A stretch of 5,397 bases of DNA, from the NCBI GenBank assembly GCA_900548595.1, contig URLB01000128.1:1-5397 (forward strand). Direction: 5' to 3'. A program made the position numbers and the translations under genes. The notes under the pieces are model-generated. The model worked only from the letters and a program-made list of their open reading frames with translations. It was not told where the DNA came from and made no database searches. Source of the DNA: an uncultured Eubacteriales bacterium. Lineage in GTDB: Bacteria > Bacillota > Clostridia > Lachnospirales > Anaerotignaceae. Positions 1 through 5,397 of this stretch are shown piece after piece; the stretch's first letter is position 1; every line of letters begins with the position of its first letter.

Positions 1-1
1 T

Positions 2-739
2 ATAGGTATGATATGCGGCGGAAACGTGGAGGTATGTTTTAAATATTTTTCGGAACAAGATATTGAAATGCTCGAATATATAAATGGAATTTCCGAAAAT
101 GCGGAAAATGTCTGGCTGCTGACAAGAGTGTCGGAAACTTCCGTGGAAATGGGAGTATATTCCGAAAAGGACGGCGTAAAATATATTGCCGTGTCCGATG
201 AAAAAGCTAAGGAATGGCTGAAAAATAAGCATTCGTTCAAGGACGGAATTTGTACGGTGTTTGCCGAACCTCTTTTTAAAAAAGGGAGAGTTTATATTTT
301 CGGTGCAGGTCATGTTTCGAGAGAACTGGCGCCGCTGCTTACACATCTCGGCTTTAAAGTATCGGTATACGAAGAAAGGGACGGCCTGATTAATACATTC
401 CCCAAGGGAATGGAAATAATAAAGGGCGAGTTTAAAAATATAGATAAATATATAAATATAACCGAAGACGACTATGCGGTTGTAATGACCAGCGGACATG
501 TTGCCGATTATGATATTTTGGAACAGATAACGCCGAAAGACATATCATACACGGGCGTCATCGGAAGCAGAACAAAAATAGCCGCAACAAGGGAAAAACT
601 TCTTTCGGCAGGAATAGAAGAAGAAAAAATAGACAGGATACATACGCCTATAGGACTTGCCATAAAGGCGGAAACACCGGCGGAAATAGCCGTAAGTATA
701 GCGGCGGAACTCATCCTGCACAGAGCGGAAACGAAATAA
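2..739 (+). CDS. XdhC/CoxI family molybdenum hydroxylase maturation protein, 5'-truncated by window edge
   Basis: XdhC-family proteins bind molybdenum cofactor and help insert the sulfurated form into xanthine dehydrogenase-type hydroxylases in the cytoplasm; the partner enzyme is not in this window. Counting from the ATG at 8, the visible part has a CGG motif at residues 3-5 at the end of the N-terminal XdhC domain, then a C-terminal Rossmann-like domain: FGAGHVS at 98-104, TSGHVADYDIL at 161-171, IGSR at 185-188, and IHTPIG with AETPAEIA at 211-228. The frame stays open to the left edge and the two codons before the ATG read Ile-Gly, as expected inside the family's conserved stretch. The ATG at 8 is therefore probably internal, and roughly the first third of a normal 250-350 residue protein is missing. 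The stop codon abuts the next gene's ribosome binding site, so the two are probably co-transcribed. Family assignment is firm; the exact partner enzyme is inferred only. Confidence 0.88.
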   Translation: MGMICGGNVEVCFKYFSEQDIEMLEYINGISENAENVWLLTRVSETSVEMGVYSEKDGVKYIAVSDEKAKEWLKNKHSFKDGICTVFAEPLFKKGRVYIFGAGHVSRELAPLLTHLGFKVSVYEERDGLINTFPKGMEIIKGEFKNIDKYINITEDDYAVVMTSGHVADYDILEQITPKDISYTGVIGSRTKIAATREKLLSAGIEEEKIDRIHTPIGLAIKAETPAEIAVSIAAELILHRAETK

Positions 740-746
740 AGGAGGG
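739..746 (+). promoter_or_regulatory. Ribosome binding site of the TIM-barrel gene, touching the upstream stop codon
   Basis: AAGGAGGG matches the anti-Shine-Dalgarno sequence strongly and lies 7 nt before the ATG at 754. Its first base is the last base of the upstream TAA stop, so ribosomes ending XdhC translation sit on it. This supports translational coupling and fixes the start of the downstream gene. Confidence 0.85.
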
Positions 747-753
747 TTAAAAT

Positions 754-1542
754 ATGAAATTCGGATGCTGCGCCTCGGCAAAGCTTTATAGAGAAGTTGC
801 TTCAGCAGGATATGATTTTATAGAACTTCCCGGTTGGGAAATAGCAGAATATACCGATGAAGAATTTGAAACGGTAAAAAACACTATACTTTCGGGACCT
901 ATAAACTGTATTGCCGTAAATGCATACGCAAAAAACGCGCCGAAAATGGTCGGAGAAGGTTTTGACGAAAATAAAATAAAAGATTATGCGGAGCTTGTTT
1001 TATCCAGAGCGGCAAAACTGGGTGTAAAAACAGTCGGCGTAGGTTCTCCCAATATACGAAAACTGCCTGACGGATACGACAGTAAAAAGGCATGGGAACA
1101 GGGAAAGACTTTTCTGAAAATAACAGCCGAAGTTGCCGAAAAATACGGCATAACGATACTTTTTGAATCTCTGCATAAATATCTTTGCGAATTTTGCACT
1201 TATGTCGACGAAGTCTATGATATGGTTGAACAGTTGAATATGCCTAACCTGAAAATGGTGTTGGATTATTATAATATGAAACCGATGGGAACGGACATAT
1301 TTGATTTGGGAAAATATATGAAGTATACGCTTCACCTGCATACAAGCGGACTTGGGGAAAATTATTCCAGACCGCAGCTGACGGAAGATGATTTTGACGA
1401 ACTTGTAAAAATTTTCGTATCGTTGAAGAAACTGGGATATGACGGAACGTTCAGCAATGAGTCCGATAACAGCAGATTCGACCCCGAGGGAGTAAATGCC
1501 CTCGATGTTATCAAAAGGGCGTATGAATACGCTTTAAAATAG
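754..1542 (+). CDS. Sugar phosphate isomerase/epimerase-like TIM-barrel protein (xylose isomerase-like / AP endonuclease family 2 fold)
   Basis: This 262-residue protein has the length and pattern of single-domain xylose isomerase-like TIM barrels, which use a divalent metal to isomerise or epimerise sugars and related hydroxy-acids. Strand-end motifs appear in order: MKFGCCAS at 1-8, DFIELPG at 21-27, INCIAVNAYA at 50-59, TVGVGS at 93-98, ITILFESL at 133-140, MVLDYYN at 168-174, TLHLHTSG at 192-199 and TFSNESD at 232-238. Likely metal ligands, by family analogy, are Glu138, Asp171, His194 or His196, and Glu236. The residue three after Asp171 is Asn174, where many epimerases of the fold have a substrate-binding His. 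There is no signal peptide or membrane segment. It sits 14 nt after XdhC and is followed by a terminator, so it is the last gene of that operon. The substrate cannot be told from sequence; hydroxypyruvate isomerase, ketose 3-epimerase and inosose-type activities are all possible. Confidence 0.85.
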   Translation: MKFGCCASAKLYREVASAGYDFIELPGWEIAEYTDEEFETVKNTILSGPINCIAVNAYAKNAPKMVGEGFDENKIKDYAELVLSRAAKLGVKTVGVGSPNIRKLPDGYDSKKAWEQGKTFLKITAEVAEKYGITILFESLHKYLCEFCTYVDEVYDMVEQLNMPNLKMVLDYYNMKPMGTDIFDLGKYMKYTLHLHTSGLGENYSRPQLTEDDFDELVKIFVSLKKLGYDGTFSNESDNSRFDPEGVNALDVIKRAYEYALK

Positions 1543-1558
1543 GAATAAAATACATAAC

Positions 1559-1595
1559 AAGGCGGTTTGATATATTCAAACCGCCTTATCTTTTT
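1559..1595 (+). terminator. Rho-independent terminator of the XdhC/TIM-barrel operon
   Basis: A perfect 12-bp stem (AAGGCGGTTTGA at 1559-1570 with its complement at 1576-1587) encloses a 5-nt loop and is followed by ATCTTTTT. It begins 16 nt after the TAG stop of the TIM-barrel gene. The T tract runs into the stop codon of the convergent SDR gene at 1594-1596. Read from the minus strand the hairpin is followed by a poorer T tract (GTTATGTATTTT), so it may also stop SDR transcripts, though less efficiently. Confidence 0.9.
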
Positions 1596-2373
1596 AAATA
1601 CTTGTGTATCCGCCGTCGATATAAATTATCTGACCTGTTGTATAATTTGAAGCGTCGGAAGCGAAATAAACTACCATTCCCGCAAGATCCGTATCGGCGT
1701 TTCCGAAACGCTTAACAGGTATATGTCTGAACATTTCTTCCCTTGTGGCAGGGTCTTCAAAAAGTACCTTTGTCATAGCCGTTTCAAAGAAACCGGGTGC
1801 AACTGCGTTTACTGTTATACCGTACTGAGCCCATTCAACTGCAAGCGCTTTTGTCATCTGCATAACGGCGCCCTTTGCGGCTACATAGGATACGATATTT
1901 GGTCTTGCTACAACACGGGCGTTGATTGAAGATATATTGATGATTTTTCCCTTGATACCGTTATCTATCATATGTTTTCCTACTGCCTGACATGCGAGGA
2001 AAACGCCTTTAAGCTGTACGTTCTGAACTGTATCCCAATCTTCTACCGTGTATTCTACAGCCGGTTTTCTTATATTAACACCGGCACTGTTTACAAGAAT
2101 ATCTATATGACCGAGTTTTTCTATTACTTTATTAACAAGAGCGTCTACGCCTTCTTTTGTGGAGATGTCAGCGGAAATACCATAGCACTGACCGCCTGTT
2201 ACTTCTGTAATTCCTGCCGCCGCTTTGTCGCAGTCAGTCTGATTACGGCTTGACACTACCGCAACTGCGCCTGCTTCTACAAGACCTCTTGCAATACCTT
2301 CGCCGAGACCCTTGCTTCCTCCGATTACAAGCGCATTTTTGCCCTTGAGTGAAAACATGTCCATAATACTCAT
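1594..2373 (-). CDS. SDR family NAD(P)-dependent oxidoreductase, gluconate 5-dehydrogenase-like
   Basis: A complete 259-residue classical short-chain dehydrogenase/reductase, a cytoplasmic enzyme that interconverts an alcohol and a ketone with NAD(P)H. The cofactor loop IGGSKGLG is at 17-24, NSAG at 95-98, the helix-4 Asn at 118, and the catalytic set is Ser149, Tyr163 and Lys167; the C-terminal YIDGGYT at 251-257 is typical. The strand-2 end reads SSRN (41-44) with no Asp, which favours NADP(H) with Arg43 near the 2'-phosphate. The stretch from RKPAVEYT to the KGVFLACQA segment resembles gluconate 5-dehydrogenases more than KduD, but substrate cannot be fixed by sequence. The usual Thr of the TGxxxGxG motif is Ile17. 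The first ATG is preferred over Met4 and Met6 because it lies 7 nt from AAGGGAGGA. The gene is probably monocistronic, with its own promoter, and converges with the TIM-barrel gene across 51 nt. Confidence 0.9.
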   Translation of the reverse strand: MSIMDMFSLKGKNALVIGGSKGLGEGIARGLVEAGAVAVVSSRNQTDCDKAAAGITEVTGGQCYGISADISTKEGVDALVNKVIEKLGHIDILVNSAGVNIRKPAVEYTVEDWDTVQNVQLKGVFLACQAVGKHMIDNGIKGKIINISSINARVVARPNIVSYVAAKGAVMQMTKALAVEWAQYGITVNAVAPGFFETAMTKVLFEDPATREEMFRHIPVKRFGNADTDLAGMVVYFASDASNYTTGQIIYIDGGYTSI

Positions 2374-2380
2374 TTATAAG

Positions 2381-2389
2381 TCCTCCCTT
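2381..2389 (-). promoter_or_regulatory. Ribosome binding site deciding the SDR start
   Basis: On the minus strand AAGGGAGGA is followed by a 7-nt spacer and ATG at 2373. The later in-frame ATGs for Met4 and Met6 would be 16 and 22 nt away, too far for efficient initiation, so the first ATG is the start. Confidence 0.8.
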
Positions 2390-2418
2390 GTTGTGTAATT
2401 GTTTAATATAGCTTATTT

Positions 2419-2447
2419 ATTATAACATATCGGAATTATTGTGTACA
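2419..2447 (-). promoter_or_regulatory. Sigma-A-type promoter of the SDR gene with extended -10
   Basis: Read on the minus strand, TGTACA (2442-2447, 4 of 6 matches to TTGACA) is followed by exactly 17 nt and then a perfect TATAAT (2419-2424). The -10 is preceded by TGT, the extended -10 feature. Transcription would start near 2412 and give a leader of about 40 nt with no room for a riboswitch. The site lies downstream of the terminator of the neighbouring lactate dehydrogenase gene, which supports independent transcription. Confidence 0.7.
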
Positions 2448-2495
2448 TATTTTATTAACAAATTGATATTAAATAGGCAGTTTTTGTGCCAAATT

Positions 2496-2530
2496 GAAAA
2501 ACTCCACGATTTTATAAAAAATCATGGAGT
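2496..2530 (-). terminator. Rho-independent terminator of the D-lactate dehydrogenase gene
   Basis: Minus-strand RNA from 2530 down forms a 13-bp stem: ACUCCAUGAU plus three U pairs with AAAAUCGUGGAGU around a 4-nt loop, then a U run at 2496-2501. One pair is U-G on the minus strand but would be a C-A mismatch on the plus strand, so the hairpin is built for minus-strand transcripts. It lies about 110 nt after the TAA at 2642-2644 and before the SDR promoter. The 268-nt gap between the two genes otherwise shows only AT-rich sequence. Confidence 0.8.
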
Positions 2531-2641
2531 AGTAATAGTAAGATATATCAGATAATGTTAATAAAACGAATGTCTTTTTAAACTTAAATATCTTGTCTGA
2601 CTTTTTTGGTTCAGTTCAGTTTTGACAGCCAATCCTATTTT

Positions 2642-3634
2642 TTATTTTGTTCTGCTTGTCAATGTATTTTTTGGGTCTGTTTTTCCTTTTTCCGAATCTG
2701 CAAGGTTATTAAGCGTTGTTTCCGCAATAGCTTTAAGCGCCTCGCTTGTAAAGAACGCCTGGTGGCTTGTTATCAATACGTTGGGGAATGTAAGAAGTCT
2801 TGAAAGCTCGTCATCGCTTATTATCTCATTGGATCTGTCCTCAAAGAAATATTCGTCTTCCTCTTCGTAAACGTCCAAACCTACTCCGCCGAATTTTCTT
2901 GCCTTAAGAGCCTCTATGAGAGCGGTTGTATCGACAATGGCTCCTCGGGAAGTGTTTACGATAATTACTCCGTCTTTCATCAGCTTTATCGTATCGGCGT
3001 TCACCATATATTTTGTATCGTCTGTCAACGGACAATGGAAAGTAATTATATCGGAACGCTTAAAAAGCTCCTCTTTGCTCACATAGGTTGCGTTCAGCCC
3101 TTCAACGGGGTATGGATCGTATGCCAGTATTTCAACGCCGAAGCCCTGAAGGAGTTCAATCATAACCTGTCCTATTTTTCCCGTTCCCACAACGCCTACA
3201 GTCTTTCCTCTTATTGTCATACCGAGAAGTCCGTTTATGCTGAAATTGAAATCTCTTGTTCTGATATATGCTCTGTGGATATTTCTGTTAAGGGACATAA
3301 GTAATGTAAGAGCAAACTCCGCAACGGCAGCAGGTGAATAACTGGGCACACGAAGAACGTCAAATCTTCCCTCGGCCTCTTTCAAATCCACGTTATCATA
3401 TCCGGCACATCTTAAAAGTATTGTTTTTACGCCGGCTTTTTCCAAAATATCGAGCGTTTCCTTATCAGCCTCATCATTTACGAAAATACATACCGCGTCG
3501 TTGCCTGTGGCAAGTATAGCCGTATCTTTACTGAGTTTTGTTTCAAAAAAAGTAATGTCAAATCCATGTTCCTTCGCAAGCGGTTTAAACCACGTCTTAT
3601 CATACGGTTTTGTATCGTAAAAAGCAATTTTCAT
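2642..3634 (-). CDS. ldhA: D-lactate dehydrogenase (D-isomer specific 2-hydroxyacid dehydrogenase)
   Basis: A complete 330-residue NAD-dependent 2-hydroxyacid dehydrogenase, the usual length for fermentative D-lactate dehydrogenases, which reduce pyruvate to D-lactate and regenerate NAD+ in the cytoplasm. The catalytic domain spans about 1-100 and 300-330 and the NAD domain the middle. The dinucleotide loop is GTGKIG at 150-155, with Asp173 at the next strand end favouring NAD over NADP. By alignment in mind to the family, the catalytic triad is Arg230 (NTSRGAIVD), Glu259 (DVYEEE) and His291 (SHQAF). The region FFEDRSNE to FPNVLITSHQAFFT is characteristic of the LdhA group rather than phosphoglycerate dehydrogenases. 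The ATG is preceded by AGGAGG at 3641-3646. The gene has its own promoter, a candidate Rex site and a terminator, so it appears monocistronic, divergent from glpK. A related activity, such as another 2-oxoacid reductase, cannot be excluded. Confidence 0.9.
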   Translation of the reverse strand: MKIAFYDTKPYDKTWFKPLAKEHGFDITFFETKLSKDTAILATGNDAVCIFVNDEADKETLDILEKAGVKTILLRCAGYDNVDLKEAEGRFDVLRVPSYSPAAVAEFALTLLMSLNRNIHRAYIRTRDFNFSINGLLGMTIRGKTVGVVGTGKIGQVMIELLQGFGVEILAYDPYPVEGLNATYVSKEELFKRSDIITFHCPLTDDTKYMVNADTIKLMKDGVIIVNTSRGAIVDTTALIEALKARKFGGVGLDVYEEEDEYFFEDRSNEIISDDELSRLLTFPNVLITSHQAFFTSEALKAIAETTLNNLADSEKGKTDPKNTLTSRTK

Positions 3635-3664
3635 AATGACCCTCCTCTTTTCTTACAGCTCTAT

Positions 3665-3682
3665 TTGTTATATTTTTAACAT
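3665..3682. promoter_or_regulatory. Candidate Rex (redox-sensing repressor) operator at the ldhA promoter
   Basis: TTGTTATATTTTTAACAT fits the clostridial Rex operator pattern TTGTTAA-N4-TTAACAA at 12 of 14 defined positions, with correct spacing of the half-sites. It covers the predicted -10 element and transcription start of ldhA, where a bound repressor would block polymerase. Rex represses NADH-oxidising fermentation genes, ldh among them, when NADH/NAD+ is low, so position and gene function agree. The match is by eye in AT-rich DNA, and the rex gene is not in the window. Confidence 0.6.
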
Positions 3683-3701
3683 ATTTTACGGTGTATGTCA
3701 A
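3673..3701 (-). promoter_or_regulatory. Sigma-A-type promoter of ldhA
   Basis: On the minus strand a perfect TTGACA (3696-3701) is followed by 17 nt and TAAAAA (3673-3678, 4 of 6 matches to TATAAT). TG-T just before the -10 gives an extended -10 that may offset its weak match. Transcription would begin near 3666, leaving a leader of about 30 nt that contains the AGGAGG site. Confidence 0.65.
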
Positions 3702-3805
3702 TAGAAATTCTAAAAAAGATTTTTAAATTATGCCTGAAGAAATTTAATATTATCGCATTTATAAATTTAAGATACTGATTGCAACTCCAAATATCATGTT
3801 AAAAA

Positions 3806-3839
3806 ATCAACAATATAGTTTTTATATCAAAAATATAGT
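3806..3839 (+). repeat. Tandem 14-nt direct repeat at the glpK promoter, period 20 nt
   Basis: ATCAACAATATAGT (3806-3819) and ATCAAAAATATAGT (3826-3839) agree at 13 of 14 bases and are offset by exactly 20 nt, about two DNA turns. The first copy ends just before the predicted -35 and the second fills most of the spacer between -35 and -10. That placement suits an operator bound by a dimer on one helix face. The DNA is very AT-rich, so chance remains possible; no regulator is named. Confidence 0.5.
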
Positions 3840-3850
3840 AATATTATAAT
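3821..3850 (+). promoter_or_regulatory. Predicted glpK promoter
   Basis: A perfect TATAAT at 3845-3850 lies 18 nt after TTTATA (3821-3826, 4 of 6 matches to TTGACA). Transcription would start near 3857, leaving a leader of about 20 nt, too short for a GlpP-type antiterminator hairpin. The weak -35 suggests that an activator or relieved repression sets expression. Other -10-like hexamers occur in this AT-rich stretch, so the exact choice is uncertain. Confidence 0.5.
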
Positions 3851-3877
3851 ATAAGTTTAACAGGAAGTGATTATTAT

Positions 3878-5368
3878 ATGTCAGGAAAATATATCATATC
3901 CCTTGATCAGGGAACAACCAGCTCAAGAACAATTATTTTTGACAAAAATCAAAATATAATAGCGAAATGCCAACAGGAATATCCGCAAATATATCCCAAA
4001 CCCGGCTGGGTAGAACATAACCCCCAAGATATATACAATTCGCAGTACAGCACGACCATAGACGCCCTTATACAAGCCGAAATAAATCCGTCCGAAATAG
4101 CGGCAATCGGCATAACCAATCAGCGTGAAACAACTATAATATGGGACAAAGAAACCGGTATACCCATATACAACGCCATTGTATGGCAGTGCAGAAGAAC
4201 TGCGGATTTATGCGAAGAACTTAAACAGGATAAAGACTTTTCCGAATATGTCAGAGTCAATACGGGACTGTTAATAGACGCTTACTTTTCGGCGACAAAA
4301 ATAAAATGGATTTTAGATAACGTCGACGGCGCAAGAAAAAAAGCCGAGGACGGCAGACTGCTTTTCGGTACGGTAGACACATGGCTTTTATGGAAGCTGA
4401 CCGACGGAAAAGTACATATAACAGACTGTACCAACGCTTCAAGAACCATGCTTTTCAACATAAATACCCTAAAATGGGACAAGCATATACTTGAAAAGCT
4501 GAATATTCCCGAATGTATGCTTCCCGAAGTAAAAAACAGCTCCGAAATATACGGATATACCGACAAGTTCGGCTCCAAAATCCCCGTTGCGGGAATAGCC
4601 GGAGACCAGCAAGCCGCTCTTTTCGGACAGCTATGTTTTGACAAAGGCGATGTCAAAAATACATACGGAACGGGAAACTTTATTTTAATGAATACGGGAG
4701 AAACTCCTGCCGTAAGCAAAAACGGGCTTATTACAACAATAGCTTCGTCAATAGACGGAAAAGTAAATTATGCTCTGGAGGGCAGCGTTTTTGTCGGCGG
4801 CGCCGTAATACAGTGGCTCAGAGACGAAATGAGATTTTTCAGCAGCGCTAAGGACGCCGACTATCTCGGCTCAAAACTACCTTCGTCGGAAGGGGTCTAT
4901 TTTGTGCCGTCCTTTACGGGAATGGGCGCTCCCCACTGGGATATGTACGCCAGAGGTTCTGTATACGGACTTACAAGAGGTACGACAAGGGAACATATAA
5001 TACGCGCTGCCCTTGAAAGTATAGCTTTCCAGTCAATGGACGTAATAAACGCCATGACGGCTGATACCAGCAACGACATAAACATAATAAAAGTCGACGG
5101 AGGAGCAAGCGCCAGCGAGCCAATTATGCAGTTCCAGGCTGATATTACAGGCAAAAAGCTGATAAAACCCGTAATAGCGGAAACAACCGCCCTCGGAGCG
5201 GCATTTCTGGCAGGTCTTGCCGTAGGCTTCTGGAAGAGCAAGGACGAGCTTAAGCAAAGCTGGATATTGGAAAAAACATACGAGCCGAAAATGGATAAGG
5301 AAGAAGCTCAAAAGCTAATAAAAGGTTGGAATAAAGCGGTATACTGTACAAAAATGTTTGCGGAATGA
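3878..5368 (+). CDS. glpK: Glycerol kinase
   Basis: A complete 496-residue FGGY-family kinase that phosphorylates glycerol to sn-glycerol 3-phosphate with ATP in the cytoplasm, the entry step for glycerol catabolism and lipid backbone supply. The phosphate loop DQGTTSSR is at 10-17; glycerol-contact residues by comparison with E. coli GlpK are Arg83, Glu84 (NQRETT), Trp103 (IVWQCRRT), Tyr136 (DAYFSATK) and Asp243, the catalytic base, in AGDQQAALFGQ. The ATP-domain motifs NTYGTGNF (261-268), FTGMGAPHWD (346-355), DGGAS (407-411) and TALGAAFLAGLAVGFW (437-452) are intact. The start follows a good site, AGGAAGTGAT (3862-3871), and matches the family N-terminus. The loop before Asp243 is short: it lacks the HPr-phosphorylated His segment of enterococcal enzymes and the Gly-rich fructose-bisphosphate loop of E. 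coli. No glpF, glpD or glpO is adjacent in the window. It is probably monocistronic, given the palindrome after the stop. Confidence 0.97.
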   Translation: MSGKYIISLDQGTTSSRTIIFDKNQNIIAKCQQEYPQIYPKPGWVEHNPQDIYNSQYSTTIDALIQAEINPSEIAAIGITNQRETTIIWDKETGIPIYNAIVWQCRRTADLCEELKQDKDFSEYVRVNTGLLIDAYFSATKIKWILDNVDGARKKAEDGRLLFGTVDTWLLWKLTDGKVHITDCTNASRTMLFNINTLKWDKHILEKLNIPECMLPEVKNSSEIYGYTDKFGSKIPVAGIAGDQQAALFGQLCFDKGDVKNTYGTGNFILMNTGETPAVSKNGLITTIASSIDGKVNYALEGSVFVGGAVIQWLRDEMRFFSSAKDADYLGSKLPSSEGVYFVPSFTGMGAPHWDMYARGSVYGLTRGTTREHIIRAALESIAFQSMDVINAMTADTSNDINIIKVDGGASASEPIMQFQADITGKKLIKPVIAETTALGAAFLAGLAVGFWKSKDELKQSWILEKTYEPKMDKEEAQKLIKGWNKAVYCTKMFAE

Positions 5369-5374
5369 TTAAAA

Positions 5375-5397
5375 GGGACGTTGAAAATTTTCAACGT
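5375..5397 (+). terminator. Probable glpK terminator hairpin, cut by the window edge
   Basis: Seven nt after the TGA stop, GGG is followed by a perfect 20-nt palindrome, ACGTTGAAAA with its complement, ending on the last base of the window. With AAAAGGG before it, the natural completion is CCC and a T run just outside, forming a terminator, possibly working in both directions. The T tract cannot be seen, so an operator-type palindrome is the alternative. Confidence 0.6.

Noticed and set aside
1000..1341. Minus-strand open frame of 113 codons inside the TIM-barrel gene
   Set aside because: Antisense shadow rich in Phe, Ile and Cys, with no family resemblance.
1972..2253. Plus-strand open frame of 93 codons opposite the SDR gene
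   Set aside because: It is Cys/Phe/Tyr-rich, as expected from reading the SDR backwards, and overlaps conserved SDR motifs.
2622..2650. TTGACA at 2622 on the plus strand with a T-rich -10 region
   Set aside because: No TATAAT-like hexamer lies at the right spacing and no plus-strand gene follows; it would only run antisense into ldhA.
3776..3789. Possible CcpA catabolite-response element upstream of glpK
   Set aside because: TGATTGCAACTCCA keeps the outer TG and CA but lacks the central CG and several other consensus bases.
3702..3805. Search for a riboswitch, T-box or antiterminator leader before glpK
   Set aside because: The predicted transcript starts near 3857, and the AT-rich DNA here shows only short AAATTT-type repeats with no stable GC-containing stems.
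4282..4719. Long minus-strand open frame inside glpK (145 codons), and another at 4897-5241
   Set aside because: Both are antisense to a well-conserved glycerol kinase, show no recognisable domain or ribosome binding site, and are explained by the codon pattern of the real gene.

Overview
The window looks like a piece of chromosome from a low-GC anaerobic Bacillota, probably class Clostridia. The reasons are its AT-rich intergenic DNA, frequent ATA and AGA codons, strong AGGAGG-type ribosome binding sites, and a clostridial-type XdhC protein beside a fermentative D-lactate dehydrogenase. Species cannot be named from the sequence alone. There are five protein genes and no RNA genes, mobile elements or CRISPR arrays. 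No stretch longer than 300 bases lacks a gene.

Layout. (1) Plus strand, 1-1542: the 3' part of an XdhC/CoxI-family gene, cut by the left window edge, followed 14 nt later by a xylose-isomerase-like TIM-barrel gene. The two are probably the end of an operon closed by a strong hairpin terminator at 1559-1595. (2) Minus strand, 1594-2373: a classical short-chain dehydrogenase/reductase, closest in style to gluconate 5-dehydrogenases. It converges on the TIM-barrel gene and has its own extended -10 promoter at 2419-2447. (3) Minus strand, 2642-3634: a D-lactate dehydrogenase-type 2-hydroxyacid dehydrogenase. It has a promoter at 3673-3701, an overlapping candidate Rex operator and a downstream terminator at 2496-2530 that separates it from the SDR gene. 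(4) Plus strand, 3878-5368: glycerol kinase (glpK), divergent from the lactate dehydrogenase gene. It has an AT-rich promoter carrying a 14-nt tandem repeat and is followed by a palindrome cut by the right edge.

How the genes relate. Four transcription units meet here in divergent and convergent arrangements, so this is not one pathway operon. The common theme is carbon and redox metabolism: glycerol entry (glpK), NADH reoxidation to D-lactate under probable Rex control, and sugar or sugar-acid interconversion (SDR and TIM-barrel proteins). XdhC suggests that a molybdenum hydroxylase locus lies to the left. The genes themselves belong to known families. The points most worth checking are in the regulatory DNA between lactate dehydrogenase and glpK, in the shortened regulatory loop of GlpK, and in the XdhC/TIM-barrel pairing. 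I saw no convincing previously undescribed system.
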